Below, in pieces: positions 40,685-49,724 of a stretch of 64,000 bases of DNA; positions within the stretch are counted from its first letter, which is position 1, and every line of letters begins with the position of its first letter. A program made the position numbers and the translations under genes. Source of the DNA: Pseudoxanthomonas sp. X-1 (GTDB taxonomy: Bacteria; Pseudomonadota; Gammaproteobacteria; Xanthomonadales; Xanthomonadaceae); assembly GCF_020042665.1 (NCBI RefSeq), contig NZ_CP083376.1, positions 401,001-465,000 of the forward strand, in the 5' to 3' direction. The notes under the pieces were generated by a model. The model saw only the letters and a list, made by a program, of their open reading frames with translations. It made no database searches and was not told the origin of the DNA.

Positions 40685-40735
40685 GGGGATTGGGGATTCG
40701 GGATTGGGGATTCGAAGCCGAAGCCGAGGCCGAGG
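40685..40735. repeat. Short tandem tract
   Basis: GGGGATT units are repeated four times (40685-40713), followed by an AAGCCG/AGGCCG tract to 40735. Such tracts could vary in length by slippage. They lie outside genes. Confidence 0.6.
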
Positions 40736-40747
40736 CAAAGCCTTGCT

Positions 40748-40913
40748 CGTCATCCCCGCGAACGCGGGATCCATGGACGTGGGGGTGTACCCGGTGCGCA
40801 GTGACGCGCTGACCTGCGCTCGCCCAACCTTCGTTCCCGCGAACGCGGGAACCCGGCGTCTCGAGCGTCTACTGCAAAAGTCTCTGGATTCCCGCCTTCG
40901 CGGGGAATGACGG
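40748..40913. repeat. Dispersed palindromic repeat, family B, three arms
   Basis: Palindromic arms at 40748-40770 (CCCCGCGAACGCGGG core), 40830-40856 (TTCCCGCGAACGCGGGAA core) and 40886-40913 (TTCCCGCCTTCGCGGGGAA core). The first two are nearly perfect palindromes. The spacers of 59 and 29 bases are unlike each other and too irregular for a CRISPR array. Confidence 0.8.
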
Positions 40914-40935
40914 CTGAGCGTTCCGTCCTCAGAGG

Positions 40936-41946
40936 CTAGTACAGATTCTTCTTGTAATCCTGATCCAGCCCGCGCCGCACCAGCCCCGGCACCGCCGCCA
41001 CGGCGCGCACCATCGCCGCCTGCACCCCGCCGCTGCGATTGAGCCGGACATGCGCCTTGAAGATGTCCGCCGGATCCAGATCGCCAGGCGGTTCGGCCGC
41101 CGGCCACAGCGCCGCGGCCGCCAGGGCCTTGCTGTCGCGCAGCGCCCACTGCGCCGGTGCGATGCGCGTCACCAGCCTGGGCGGCTTGTCGCCGACGGCC
41201 AGGCGCGCGCGCGCCGCCGCATCGGTGGTCAGCGTGGCCACGCCGCTGACATGCAGCAGGCGCGTCTGCCCGGGGACCAGCGCAGCCAGGGACAGCCGCG
41301 GCTGTTCGAGCAGGTTGCGGAAGCTGTCCACGCGACGGTTGCCCGGGCGGTCGGGCAGCCAGAGCGCCGTGTCGTCGGCCTGCAGCAAGGCGCCGGCCGG
41401 ATCGCCCTTCGGACTGAGATCGGCCTGGCCGGCGGCGTTGACCGTGGCCAGCACCAGGAAGCGGCTTTGGGCGGCGGCCTGCGGAGGCGTGAGCGGATCG
41501 GCCGCCGGCGCGGGCCGGGCCTGCCAGAAGTCCGAGCGGATCAGCGCCTTGGCGCAATGCAGATAGCACTCGCGCACGCCGAGGCCGATCCTGCCGTCTT
41601 CGACCCGCGCGACCTGGCCGTTGATGCGCAAGGTCTCGCCCAGGCCCGGGAGCAGCCACAGCGAGCAGAAGCTCTGGCCCGGACGGGCCAGGCGCGGCTC
41701 GTCCAACCCGTCCTGCGGCAGATCCAGGGTGAGCGCGTCGGCGGGGTGCGCGAAACCGGCCGCGCCACCGCCCAAGGTGATGGCCATGCCCTGCGCGTCG
41801 CCGAAGCCGAAGAAGGCCAACGGTGACGCCTGCAGCCAGCGCATCGCATACGCATCGAGGTGGTCGATGACCTTCAGATCGCGTGGGCCCGGCAGCGCGC
41901 CGATACAGCGCTGCAAGGTCTCGGCATCGGTGATCCGGGCAGTCAT
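40936..41946 (-). CDS. Duplicated PPOX-type FMN-binding protein (DR_2398-like)
   Basis: This protein of 336 residues consists of two split-barrel domains of the pyridoxamine-5'-phosphate-oxidase-like type. The first (about 20-150) ends with ECYLHCAKALIRSDFW, the family C-terminal motif, but lacks the N-terminal SPKGDPAG motif. The second (about 165-295) has LSPKGDPAG and PDRPGNRRVDSFRNLL but a decayed version of the HCAKALIRS motif (RDSKALAAAALW). The two halves therefore keep complementary parts of the site, as if one active site is shared. FMN or other flavin/F420-like binding is likely; the reaction is unknown. Confidence 0.8.
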   Translation of the reverse strand: MTARITDAETLQRCIGALPGPRDLKVIDHLDAYAMRWLQASPLAFFGFGDAQGMAITLGGGAAGFAHPADALTLDLPQDGLDEPRLARPGQSFCSLWLLPGLGETLRINGQVARVEDGRIGLGVRECYLHCAKALIRSDFWQARPAPAADPLTPPQAAAQSRFLVLATVNAAGQADLSPKGDPAGALLQADDTALWLPDRPGNRRVDSFRNLLEQPRLSLAALVPGQTRLLHVSGVATLTTDAAARARLAVGDKPPRLVTRIAPAQWALRDSKALAAAALWPAAEPPGDLDPADIFKAHVRLNRSGGVQAAMVRAVAAVPGLVRRGLDQDYKKNLY

Positions 41947-42054
41947 GGCCGACGCCTCGACAGCTGGGGCGTGCGGGGGACAGGGCGGGTGCGCAGCATC
42001 GTCATTCCTCGATCGATCGGGCGAGAGGCTGGCGGGACGCTGGCGCGCCGACAC

Positions 42055-42060
42055 TATAAT
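42055..42060 (+). promoter_or_regulatory. Perfect TATAAT box upstream of the racemase remnant
   Basis: TATAAT lies 122 bases before the start of the disrupted racemase gene. No -35 with normal spacing is visible. It could drive that gene or a short untranslated RNA. Confidence 0.35.
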
Positions 42061-42182
42061 CCCGGTCCCGCGGGCGCCGGTTGACCTCGCTGAAGTGCGC
42101 GCATCGCCGCCACGGCGCACGGATCCTCGATCTGCGCCGGGCCGCTCTAGACTGTCGTCCCGCTTCCAGCGTGCGCACCGCC

Positions 42183-42877
42183 ATGGCCTTGCATCTCGGG
42201 ATCGTTGCCTGCTCGGCCGAAGGCGCCGCGTTGTGCTATCGCACGCTGTGCGCCGAAGCGGCCGGAGCGATGGGACCGCATGCCCATCCGGAGGTCTCGC
42301 TGCACGGACTGTCGCTGGCGGACTATGTCGACTGCCTGGAGCGTGGCGACCTGCCTGGCGTGGCCGCCTTGATGCTGCGCTCGGCGGGGGCGCTGGCCGC
42401 GGCGGGCGCGGACCTGCTCCTCTGCCCGGACAACACCATCCACCAGGCCATGCCCTGGGTCCTGCCGGCGTCGCCGCTGCCGTGGCTGCACATCGCCGAG
42501 GCGGTGGCCAGGGAGGCGCGGCGATGCGGGTACCGGCGGATCGGCATCACCGGCACGCGCTGGCTGGTGGAAAGCGACGTCTACCCGCAGGCGTTGTCCG
42601 CGCAGGGCCTGCAATGGCGTCGGCCGCCGGCCGAGGATCGCCAGGCCATGGGGCGCATCATCATGGATGAGCTGGTACGCGGGGACTTCCGGCCCGCCTC
42701 GGTCGAGGCGTTCCAGCAGATCATCGGCCGCCTGCGGCAGGACGGCTGCGACGCGGTCGTCCTGGGCTGCACCGAGATTCCCTGATCATCGACGACGCCA
42801 ACTCGCCGCTGCCGACGCTCGACTCCACCCGCCTGCTGGCGCGCGCCGCGTTGCGTCGCGCGCTGGAGCCGGCCTGA
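42183..42877 (+). pseudogene. Aspartate/glutamate racemase-like gene with a frameshift
   Basis: Reading from ATG 42183, 200 residues of an amino acid racemase-type protein are intact, with both catalytic cysteines (Cys81 in CPDNTIH and Cys196 in GCTEIP). The frame then stops at TGA 42783-42785. In the next frame, from CTG at 42782, the expected family ending (LIIDDANSPLPTLDSTRLL) runs to TGA 42875-42877. Loss of one C in the CCC run at 42780-42782 explains both. It is either a mutation or a sequencing error; the C-terminal helix would be lost. Confidence 0.8.
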
Positions 42878-43042
42878 GCGTCCCGCCGGCCGGCGGGCGT
42901 GCCACAGAGGCGACGCCGCTGCGCACCACCGGCCGCCTGGCGCACCGTGGGCACGGCTCGGCGCATGCCTCCGCCGCATGTCTGGCGTCGCGAACCGCCG
43001 CGTGGGGTAATGGCGCTGTCTCCCCTGACCTCGCCCGACGCC

Positions 43043-43567
43043 ATGACCATCAAGTTTCAGGCCGCGCTGCTGTCCGTGCTGCTCGCGCTGGCGGGCGGGC
43101 CGGCGATGGCGGCGCGGAACGACGACCGGGACGTGGCGGCGATCCGGCAGGTCGTCGAGGCCTTCCGCACGTCCATCCTCCAGAAGGACAAGACCAGGTT
43201 CACGGCGCTGTTCTTCTCCGACGATCCGCAACGGGTGACCTGGCAGTTCGTCAACGACGATGCGCGTCTGGCGCGGTTGCGCGGGGTCAAGCCCGACGCG
43301 AAGAAGGCCCGCTATCTTCCGCAGTCCAACTACCTGAGCTTCATCGACTCGATCGTGACCAGCGCGCAGGCCAGCGAGGAGGTCTTCTCCGACCTCAGGA
43401 TCGACACCGATGGCGAGGTCGCCTCGGTCGGTTTCGACTATGCCTATCTGGAGGACGGCAGGCAGACCAACCGCGGCAGGGAACTGTGGCAGCTGGTGCG
43501 CACCGAGGATGGCTGGAAGATCATCTCAGTCGTCTGGACCATGCGCGATCCCGACCGGGCCTCCTGA
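43043..43567 (+). CDS. Exported NTF2-like/DUF4440-type protein
   Basis: A small protein of 174 residues: a signal peptide (about 1-25, GGPAMAA) followed by a domain resembling the NTF2/SnoaL fold, with AIRQVVEAFRTSILQKD at the first helix, RIDTDGEVASVGFDYAYLEDGRQTNRGRELWQLVR in the sheet, and a closing EDGWKIISVVW strand. Such secreted domains bind small ligands or act as scaffolds. It ends 10 bases before a LytS-type histidine kinase gene, so it may be part of the signal pathway. The start is chosen at the signal peptide; upstream residues are not supported. Confidence 0.78.
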   Translation: MTIKFQAALLSVLLALAGGPAMAARNDDRDVAAIRQVVEAFRTSILQKDKTRFTALFFSDDPQRVTWQFVNDDARLARLRGVKPDAKKARYLPQSNYLSFIDSIVTSAQASEEVFSDLRIDTDGEVASVGFDYAYLEDGRQTNRGRELWQLVRTEDGWKIISVVWTMRDPDRAS

Positions 43568-43577
43568 AGACGGGCTG

Positions 43578-44648
43578 ATGGCGTCCGACGCGTCGATCGT
43601 TTCGCCACCGCCATGGCGGGTGTCGCTGATGGCGGCGCTGCCGATCGGGCTGTGCCTGCTGGTGATGGCGGTGCCGGCGGTGGGACATGGTCACGCGCTG
43701 GCCTATCGCACGTTGTATCTGCTGGCCTACCTGGCGTGGACGCCGGCCCTGATCTGGCTGCAGCGCTGGCTCTGGCGCGCAGGATGGTCGCCCTGGAGGA
43801 CGGTGCCGCTGCTGTTGTTGGTCACCTATCTGATGGCGGTGGTCAACAATGCGCTGGGATTCCTGCTGCCCCAGGCGATGGGATGGCCCGGGGCGCAACC
43901 GCCGCGCTGGGCGCGCGTGTTCTTCGGCGTGGACGACTGCTGGCTGGCGCTGATCGCCTACTGCGCGGCCCATGCCCTGGTCGGCCACTACCACGCGCTG
44001 AAGGAGGCGCAGGCGCGCCAGGCGCAGGCGCTGCTGGCCGCGCGCGATGCCGAGCTGCGCGCCCTGCGCTACCAGCTCAATCCGCATTTCCTGTTCAACA
44101 CGCTCAACGGCGTGTCCTCGCTGGTGGCGCAGGCGCGCGGCGAAGAGGCGCGCACCATGCTCGCGCGGCTGGGCGGCTTCCTGCGCGCCACGCTGGACCG
44201 GCCCTCGCACGAGGTGTCGGTGGCGGAGGAACTGGCGATGACCGAGACCTATCTCGCGATCGAGCAGGTGCGGCTGGGCGAGCGCCTGCGCGTGGAATGG
44301 GACATCGGGCCGGGCGTCCTGGACGCCTGCCTGCCCTCGCTGCTGCTGCAGCCGCTGGTGGAGAACGCGATCCGTCACGGTATCGCCAGGCGCAGTGCGC
44401 CTGGCCGGCTGTCCATCGCGCTTCACGCGCGGGCAGGGCAGCTGCAGCTGCGCCTGGTCAACGACCTCGCCCCGGAGGATGCGTCCACCAGCGAGGGCAG
44501 GACCCTGGGTCATGACAATGTGCGCCAGCGCCTCGCCTGGCTGTACCCGCAGCGCCACGCCTTCGCCGCCGGTTGCGAGGGCGGCGCCTATGCGGTGGCC
44601 ATCGATCTTCCGTTCGAGCGTTTCGATGCGCGAGGCGATGTCGCGTGA
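43578..44648 (+). CDS. LytS/YpdA-type sensor histidine kinase
   Basis: A membrane-bound kinase of 356 residues with four to five hydrophobic segments (about 15-140) as sensor, then a short coiled coil, the phosphoacceptor segment LNPHFLFNTLNGVSS with His170, and an ATP-binding domain with the N-box VENAIRHGI. Such kinases partner LytTR regulators; here the regulator overlaps the stop by four bases. It follows the NTF2-like gene by 10 bases, suggesting an operon of three genes. The signal is unknown. Confidence 0.87.
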   Translation: MASDASIVSPPPWRVSLMAALPIGLCLLVMAVPAVGHGHALAYRTLYLLAYLAWTPALIWLQRWLWRAGWSPWRTVPLLLLVTYLMAVVNNALGFLLPQAMGWPGAQPPRWARVFFGVDDCWLALIAYCAAHALVGHYHALKEAQARQAQALLAARDAELRALRYQLNPHFLFNTLNGVSSLVAQARGEEARTMLARLGGFLRATLDRPSHEVSVAEELAMTETYLAIEQVRLGERLRVEWDIGPGVLDACLPSLLLQPLVENAIRHGIARRSAPGRLSIALHARAGQLQLRLVNDLAPEDASTSEGRTLGHDNVRQRLAWLYPQRHAFAAGCEGGAYAVAIDLPFERFDARGDVA

Positions 44649-45391
44649 TCCGGATCGCGGTGATCGACGACGAGCAACTGGCACGCAGCGGCGTGATCGC
44701 CTGCCTGGCGCGCCATGACGATGTCGAGGTCGTCGGCGAGTACGCCGACGGCGAGGCGGCGCTCGCCGGCATCCGGCATGCGTGCCCGGATGTGGTGGTG
44801 CTGGATATCCAGATGCCGGGCATGGACGGCCTGGCGCTGCTCCAGGCCGTGGAGGCGCCTGCACGGCCGCTGGCCATCCTGCTGACCGCGCACGCCGAGT
44901 TCGCCGTCCCGGCGTTCGCCCTGGAGGTATTGGACTATCTGCTCAAGCCGCTGGATGACGAGCGGCTGGCAGAAGCCATTGGCCGGGCACGTCGGCGCCT
45001 GCAGGCAGGCGCGGCCCTCCCCGGGGCGCCGGCCGACGCGCCGCGGCCGGAGTGGCTGAAGCGCTTCGAGGTCCGCGTGGGGCGCCGGGTCCTGTTCGTC
45101 CCGGTCGAGCAGGTCGAGCATCTCCAGGCCGACGGCGACTACGTCACCCTGCACGTCGGCTCCAGGCAATACCTGCTGCGCGATGCCCTTCAGCGCCTGC
45201 AGCTGCAGCTCGATCCGGCGCGGTTCGTGCGGATCCACCGCTCGACGATGGTCAGGCTGGATTGCGTGGCCGAACTGCAGCCGCTCTCCAACAAGGACGC
45301 GCTCCTGCGGCTGCACAACGGCGTGCCGCTGCGCGTCAGCCGCACCTATGTCGAAGCGCTGCGCGCCCGGCTGAGCGGAGCCACGGGCTGA
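44645..45391 (+). CDS. LytTR family response regulator
   Basis: The response regulator of 248 residues has a receiver domain (1-120; acidic pocket D8/D9/E10, phosphoacceptor Asp54 in LDIQMPG, Lys in LLKPLDDE) and a LytTR DNA-binding domain (about 140-245; DGDYVTLHVGSRQYLLRD and FVRIHRSTMV). The GTG at 44645 overlaps the kinase stop as GTGA, so the two are translated together. LytTR proteins typically bind direct repeats and control surface or competence genes; targets are not obvious here. Confidence 0.88.
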   Translation: MIRIAVIDDEQLARSGVIACLARHDDVEVVGEYADGEAALAGIRHACPDVVVLDIQMPGMDGLALLQAVEAPARPLAILLTAHAEFAVPAFALEVLDYLLKPLDDERLAEAIGRARRRLQAGAALPGAPADAPRPEWLKRFEVRVGRRVLFVPVEQVEHLQADGDYVTLHVGSRQYLLRDALQRLQLQLDPARFVRIHRSTMVRLDCVAELQPLSNKDALLRLHNGVPLRVSRTYVEALRARLSGATG

Positions 45392-45494
45392 CGCGTCCTG
45401 CCGCAGTCGGGGCACGGCCTGGCGCAGGGGCGGCCAGTGGGCGTCCGTGCGGACCTAGACTCTCCCGCCTCGCCCGCCAGCATGGTTTCTCCCG

Positions 45495-46631
45495 ATGATC
45501 AGCACCGAATCGCGTTACCCCGGTCTGGATCTGCTGCGCGCCATCGCCATCGTGTGGGTGATGTGCTTCCACGCCTGGGTGGTGGGTGGGCTGGCCCCGG
45601 AGTGGACCTGGCTGTCGCGCTACGGTTGGATGGGGGTGGACCTGTTCTTCGTGCTCAGCGGCTTCCTGATCGGCGGCCAGGTGCTGGCGCCGCTGTCGCG
45701 CGGACAGCCGCTGCGCTTCGGCGACTTCTACCTGCGCCGCGCGTTCCGCATCCTGCCGGCGTACTGGGTGGTGCTGGCGCTGTATGCGCTGGTGCCGGCG
45801 TGGCGCGAGCGGCTGGAGATGGAGCCGCTGTGGAAGTTCGTGCTGATGGTGATGAACCTGGGCAACGACTACAGCCGGCCCGCGTTCTCGCACGCCTGGT
45901 CGCTGTGCGTGGAGGAGCACTTCTATCTGCTGTTCCCGCTGTTGGCGGGCTGGTTGATGCGCAGGCCGGCCGCCTGGAAGGTAGCGACGCTGGCGGCGCT
46001 GGTGCTGGTCGGTGGCATCGCGCTGCGCGCCGGCATCTGGCTGCACGACACCGCGGCCGAAGTCGCAGGCGCATCGCAGCGCAACTGGTATGTCGAGGAC
46101 CTCTACTACCCGACCTGGAACCGTCTGGACGGCCTGCTATGTGGTGTGTTGCTGGCCACGCTGAAGACCTTCCGCCCGACGCTTTGGGCGCGCGGGCAGC
46201 GCTACGCCGACGCGCTGCTGGCGGTCGGGCTGGCGCTGATGGCCGTGGCGCTGTGGCTGTTCCGCGACCGCGTCGGCCTGCCGGGCAATGCCGTGGGTTG
46301 GCCGGTGCTGTCGCTCGGACTGGCGCTGATCGTGTTCGCCGGTGCCGGCAGGTGCAGCCTGATCGGGCGGTGGTCGCTGCCGGGCATGGGGTGGCTGGCG
46401 GGGATCTCCTACAGCCTGTATCTGGTGCACAAGGCGGTGTTCGTGCAGGTGCAGGCCCACCTGGGCGAGGCGATCGCCGGCTGGGGCGTGGCGCAGGCGC
46501 TGGTCTATGGCGGCGCATCGCTGGTCGCGGCCGCGCTGTTGCATTACACGGTGGAGCGGCCGTTCCTGCGCCTGCGCGGGCGTGTGCTCAGGCCGCGCGC
46601 CTCCGCGCCCGCCATCGCCGATCCGGCCTGA
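45495..46631 (+). CDS. Acyltransferase 3 family (OafA/YrhL-like) membrane protein
   Basis: A protein of 378 residues with about ten membrane segments. It starts with RYPGLDLLRAIAIVWVMCFH, where the Arg and the later His are the family catalytic residues, and has the SGFLIGGQ and SHAWSLCVEEHFYLLFP segments of the acyltransferase 3 (OafA) family. Such proteins O-acetylate surface sugars or peptidoglycan. It starts about 100 bases after the response regulator, so coregulation is possible but uncertain. Confidence 0.85.
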   Translation: MISTESRYPGLDLLRAIAIVWVMCFHAWVVGGLAPEWTWLSRYGWMGVDLFFVLSGFLIGGQVLAPLSRGQPLRFGDFYLRRAFRILPAYWVVLALYALVPAWRERLEMEPLWKFVLMVMNLGNDYSRPAFSHAWSLCVEEHFYLLFPLLAGWLMRRPAAWKVATLAALVLVGGIALRAGIWLHDTAAEVAGASQRNWYVEDLYYPTWNRLDGLLCGVLLATLKTFRPTLWARGQRYADALLAVGLALMAVALWLFRDRVGLPGNAVGWPVLSLGLALIVFAGAGRCSLIGRWSLPGMGWLAGISYSLYLVHKAVFVQVQAHLGEAIAGWGVAQALVYGGASLVAAALLHYTVERPFLRLRGRVLRPRASAPAIADPA

Positions 46632-47163
46632 CGCCGTCCAGTGCGGCTTGGCGCCGTTGGCCAAGCTGTCGTTCCCGCGGACGCGGCACACCGGGATCCT
46701 TGGCCTTGCCGCGCGCTCCGGTGGGTTCGCGCCTGCGCGGGAACGACGAGGGAGGATGCGTTGGTGACCCCAAGTCGCTGGGTTCGTAGGGCGTGGCCTG
46801 ATGGAAGCGCATGACCCAGCGATCGCCAAGCCGCGACCACAGCGAGCTGCGATGGGCGTGCCGCACGACGCCGTCGGCATCGCGCACCGCGCAGTCGTAG
46901 ACCAGCTGCACATGCTCCAGCGAGAGCGGCCGCGCGTGCAGTCCGGTCAGGGTCGCATCGATCGGCGCGCCTTCCGGCAGGATGGTCTGCGCCCGCGTGT
47001 AGACCCAGCCCGAGCGTCCGAACTCCAGGAAATCCTGCGCGAAGCGCGTCTCCTGGAAGTCGGGGTCGTAGCGCGTGGCCGCGGCCCACATGGCGCGTTC
47101 CAGGGCGAACAGCGCATCACGCACGTCATCGGAAAGCATGGGCTGCACCTTGGGCCTGAGCAT
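46588..47163 (-). CDS. DUF4440-like protein with a repeat-derived C-terminus
   Basis: The first 130 residues match the DUF4440/SnoaL-like fold: LFALERAMWAAATRYDPDF, LEFGRSGWVYTRAQ and a closing DRWVMRFHQATPYEP. Homologues end there. In this copy the frame continues about 60 residues with low-complexity Arg/Pro text (PRRREPTGARGKAK) encoded by a family B repeat, and runs 44 bases into the converging acyltransferase gene. The original stop seems lost to repeat insertion. Two start codons (47163 or 47139) are possible. It follows the ydfG-like gene on the same strand. Confidence 0.72.
   Translation of the reverse strand: MLRPKVQPMLSDDVRDALFALERAMWAAATRYDPDFQETRFAQDFLEFGRSGWVYTRAQTILPEGAPIDATLTGLHARPLSLEHVQLVYDCAVRDADGVVRHAHRSSLWSRLGDRWVMRFHQATPYEPSDLGSPTHPPSSFPRRREPTGARGKAKDPGVPRPRERQLGQRRQAALDGVRPDRRWRARRRAA
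46666..46748. repeat. Dispersed palindromic repeat, family B, inside a reading frame
   Basis: Arms at 46666-46686 (CGTTCCCGCGGACGCGG) and 46720-46748 (GCGCCTGCGCGGGAACGACG) of the family B motif. The element lies between the acyltransferase stop and the DUF4440 domain and is read as protein in the DUF4440 frame. Confidence 0.75.
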
Positions 47164-47238
47164 CTGCCGACGCGGGAAGATGGACGTCGCCGGCAGGTCG
47201 ATGCGGCGCCAGGCTCCCCATCGGCGCGGGGAGGCGCG

Positions 47239-48075
<837 letters not shown>

Positions 48076-49278
48076 TCATGGCGAGGTGTTGCTGGGAGTC
48101 GCGCGAAAATCCACGGACATGAAGTGTCGAGGTACGCCGTTGCCAGCAGGCGTGTTCTCGAGAAATGCCTTGGCCGCGGCGTCCTGCTTGAGGAACGCGT
48201 CCAGGAACTGCAGCGTGTAGCGCGCCATCCAGGCGTAGCTGGTGTTGACATCGTCCCGATCGTAATCGGCTTTTTGGTTTTCGGCGAACTTCTGCGCAGT
48301 CTGGCGACGCTGGAACATCGAACTGAATCCGGGGTGCGGCATGCCGAACATGCGCACGATCATCCGGCTGCCGCCCCAGGCATTGAGCGCACTGGGGCCG
48401 GTGGCGTACGGATTTTGAGCATAGAAGTCCGGTAGCTCTTCCAGTGTGATCTCGCCCTCGGTGAAAAAAAGGAGCGGGATCCGCATCTGTTCCGGATGTA
48501 CGTCCCCCGCGGCTTTTATCAACCCTGGGTAGTAGCGCATGCTGCCGTCGAGGGCAGTCAGCGCGTCGATGCGAGGATCGCGGGCGGCGGCCAGCAGGTT
48601 GGCCAGGCCGCCCCAGCTCCAGCCAACCACGGCCAGTTCGGACATGTCCGTATCCGGCAGCGTCCCGGCATAGTCAAGCAGGAACGTGATGTCGCTTGCC
48701 TGCGCATTGACATCGGCGAGGTTGTCTTCCGAATCGAACGTTGTCGCACCCATGCTGGGGCTGGCGATGACCACGTAGCCGTGGCTGGCCAGGTATTCGC
48801 ACAGGTCTGCATTTTCCCAGGCCACCGATGACTGGCTTGGGGAATAGATCACGACGGGGAATCGACCGGTGGCCAGCGTGGCGTTGCGGACTGCCCAGAG
48901 CCGCACGTCGGCCGATTCGGACAGATGCGAGGCCGCCCAGCGGTTCTTCATATCCGGCATGTCGAAGTGGAACTGCGTGGCAGCCAACGCGACGTAATCA
49001 CCGACGGTCATGGCGGCCCGGGTCGCGTCCTTGGCCGGATACCAGACCAGGGTCTGCAAGGGGCGGCCGCGGGAATCCCGCGCCGGCTTATCCGCGTCCA
49101 GGACAGGCATGACGCGCTTCCGATCGAATTGATCGACGACTTTCAGGCCGACGGAGTAAGGCCCACGCGATTGCTGGAACCGGAAACCGGAAGGCTCCGC
49201 CGACGTTGTCGCATGGCAGCAGCTGATGGCGCCGCATAACAGCGCCAGCAACGTGGCCAGCGACCGGATCGTCGTCAT
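48076..49278 (-). CDS. Exported dienelactone-hydrolase/PAF-acetylhydrolase-like enzyme
   Basis: The exported protein of 400 residues starts with a signal peptide (about 1-23, containing GAISCCHA). The alpha/beta hydrolase core resembles dienelactone hydrolases and PAF acetylhydrolases, with nucleophile Ser221 in GWSWGG, aspartate downstream and FGMPHPGFSSMFQ holding the histidine. CAGGA is 6 bases upstream of the ATG. The ATG overlaps the stop of a membrane protein gene as ATGA, so it is the last gene of a coupled chain that starts at argS. Substrate unknown. Confidence 0.82.
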   Translation of the reverse strand: MTTIRSLATLLALLCGAISCCHATTSAEPSGFRFQQSRGPYSVGLKVVDQFDRKRVMPVLDADKPARDSRGRPLQTLVWYPAKDATRAAMTVGDYVALAATQFHFDMPDMKNRWAASHLSESADVRLWAVRNATLATGRFPVVIYSPSQSSVAWENADLCEYLASHGYVVIASPSMGATTFDSEDNLADVNAQASDITFLLDYAGTLPDTDMSELAVVGWSWGGLANLLAAARDPRIDALTALDGSMRYYPGLIKAAGDVHPEQMRIPLLFFTEGEITLEELPDFYAQNPYATGPSALNAWGGSRMIVRMFGMPHPGFSSMFQRRQTAQKFAENQKADYDRDDVNTSYAWMARYTLQFLDAFLKQDAAAKAFLENTPAGNGVPRHFMSVDFRATPSNTSP

Positions 49279-49724
49279 GTGGATTCCTGAGGAGAGGGAA
49301 ACAAGGGGCGACGCGCGTGCAGCGCCGCGCCGGCCAGCGCACCCAGCGCGGCGGCCAGCAGTTGCAGGCCCGCGCCCAGCACGTTGCTGGCCAGGATGTC
49401 CTGGGTCGTCAGCCATAGCGGGCGCTGCGGCGCGTGTTGGTGGGCCAGCTGCACCAGCAGCGCGATGGCCAGCAGCTGCAGGACGAGCACCAGCGCCACG
49501 CCGATCGGCAGAAAGCGCCGCCCGCCGATCCAGCCCCCCAGCAGCAGGCTGACGGCGCCGGCCACGCAGTGCGCGGGCTGGATGAAACTGTTGCCGCGCA
49601 GTTCGAGCACGCGCCAGCCGGCCGGCAACAGCTGCCAGATCAGCAGGCCGAAGAGCAGATCGGCGGTGAAGGCGACCGCGGCCGCCAGGATCAGGCGCTC
49701 GCGCTGGGTCGCCGGGGCGATCAC
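49275..49724 (-). CDS. Small membrane protein of unknown function
   Basis: This product of 149 residues has four hydrophobic segments (about 10-35, 50-70, 72-95 and 108-135) and a short basic tail. I cannot place it in a family. It overlaps the preceding SPOR gene and the following hydrolase gene by four bases each (ATGA), so it is translated from a shared transcript. Confidence 0.65.
   Translation of the reverse strand: MIAPATQRERLILAAAVAFTADLLFGLLIWQLLPAGWRVLELRGNSFIQPAHCVAGAVSLLLGGWIGGRRFLPIGVALVLVLQLLAIALLVQLAHQHAPQRPLWLTTQDILASNVLGAGLQLLAAALGALAGAALHARRPLFPSPQEST

Larger units (their letters stand above)
40642..40935. other. Repeat-filled intergenic region
   Basis: These 294 bases between the converging speA and PPOX-like genes contain only repeats: the simple tract at 40685-40735 and three family B palindromes at 40748-40913. 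No gene is supported. Confidence 0.6.

Noticed and set aside
40748..40913. CRISPR-like array of three repeats
   Set aside because: The spacers differ in length (59 and 29 bases), the arms are imperfect copies and are also found singly elsewhere, and no cas gene is present.
42899..43042. Upstream extension of the NTF2-like protein
   Set aside because: The extra 48 residues precede a good signal peptide, which must be N-terminal.
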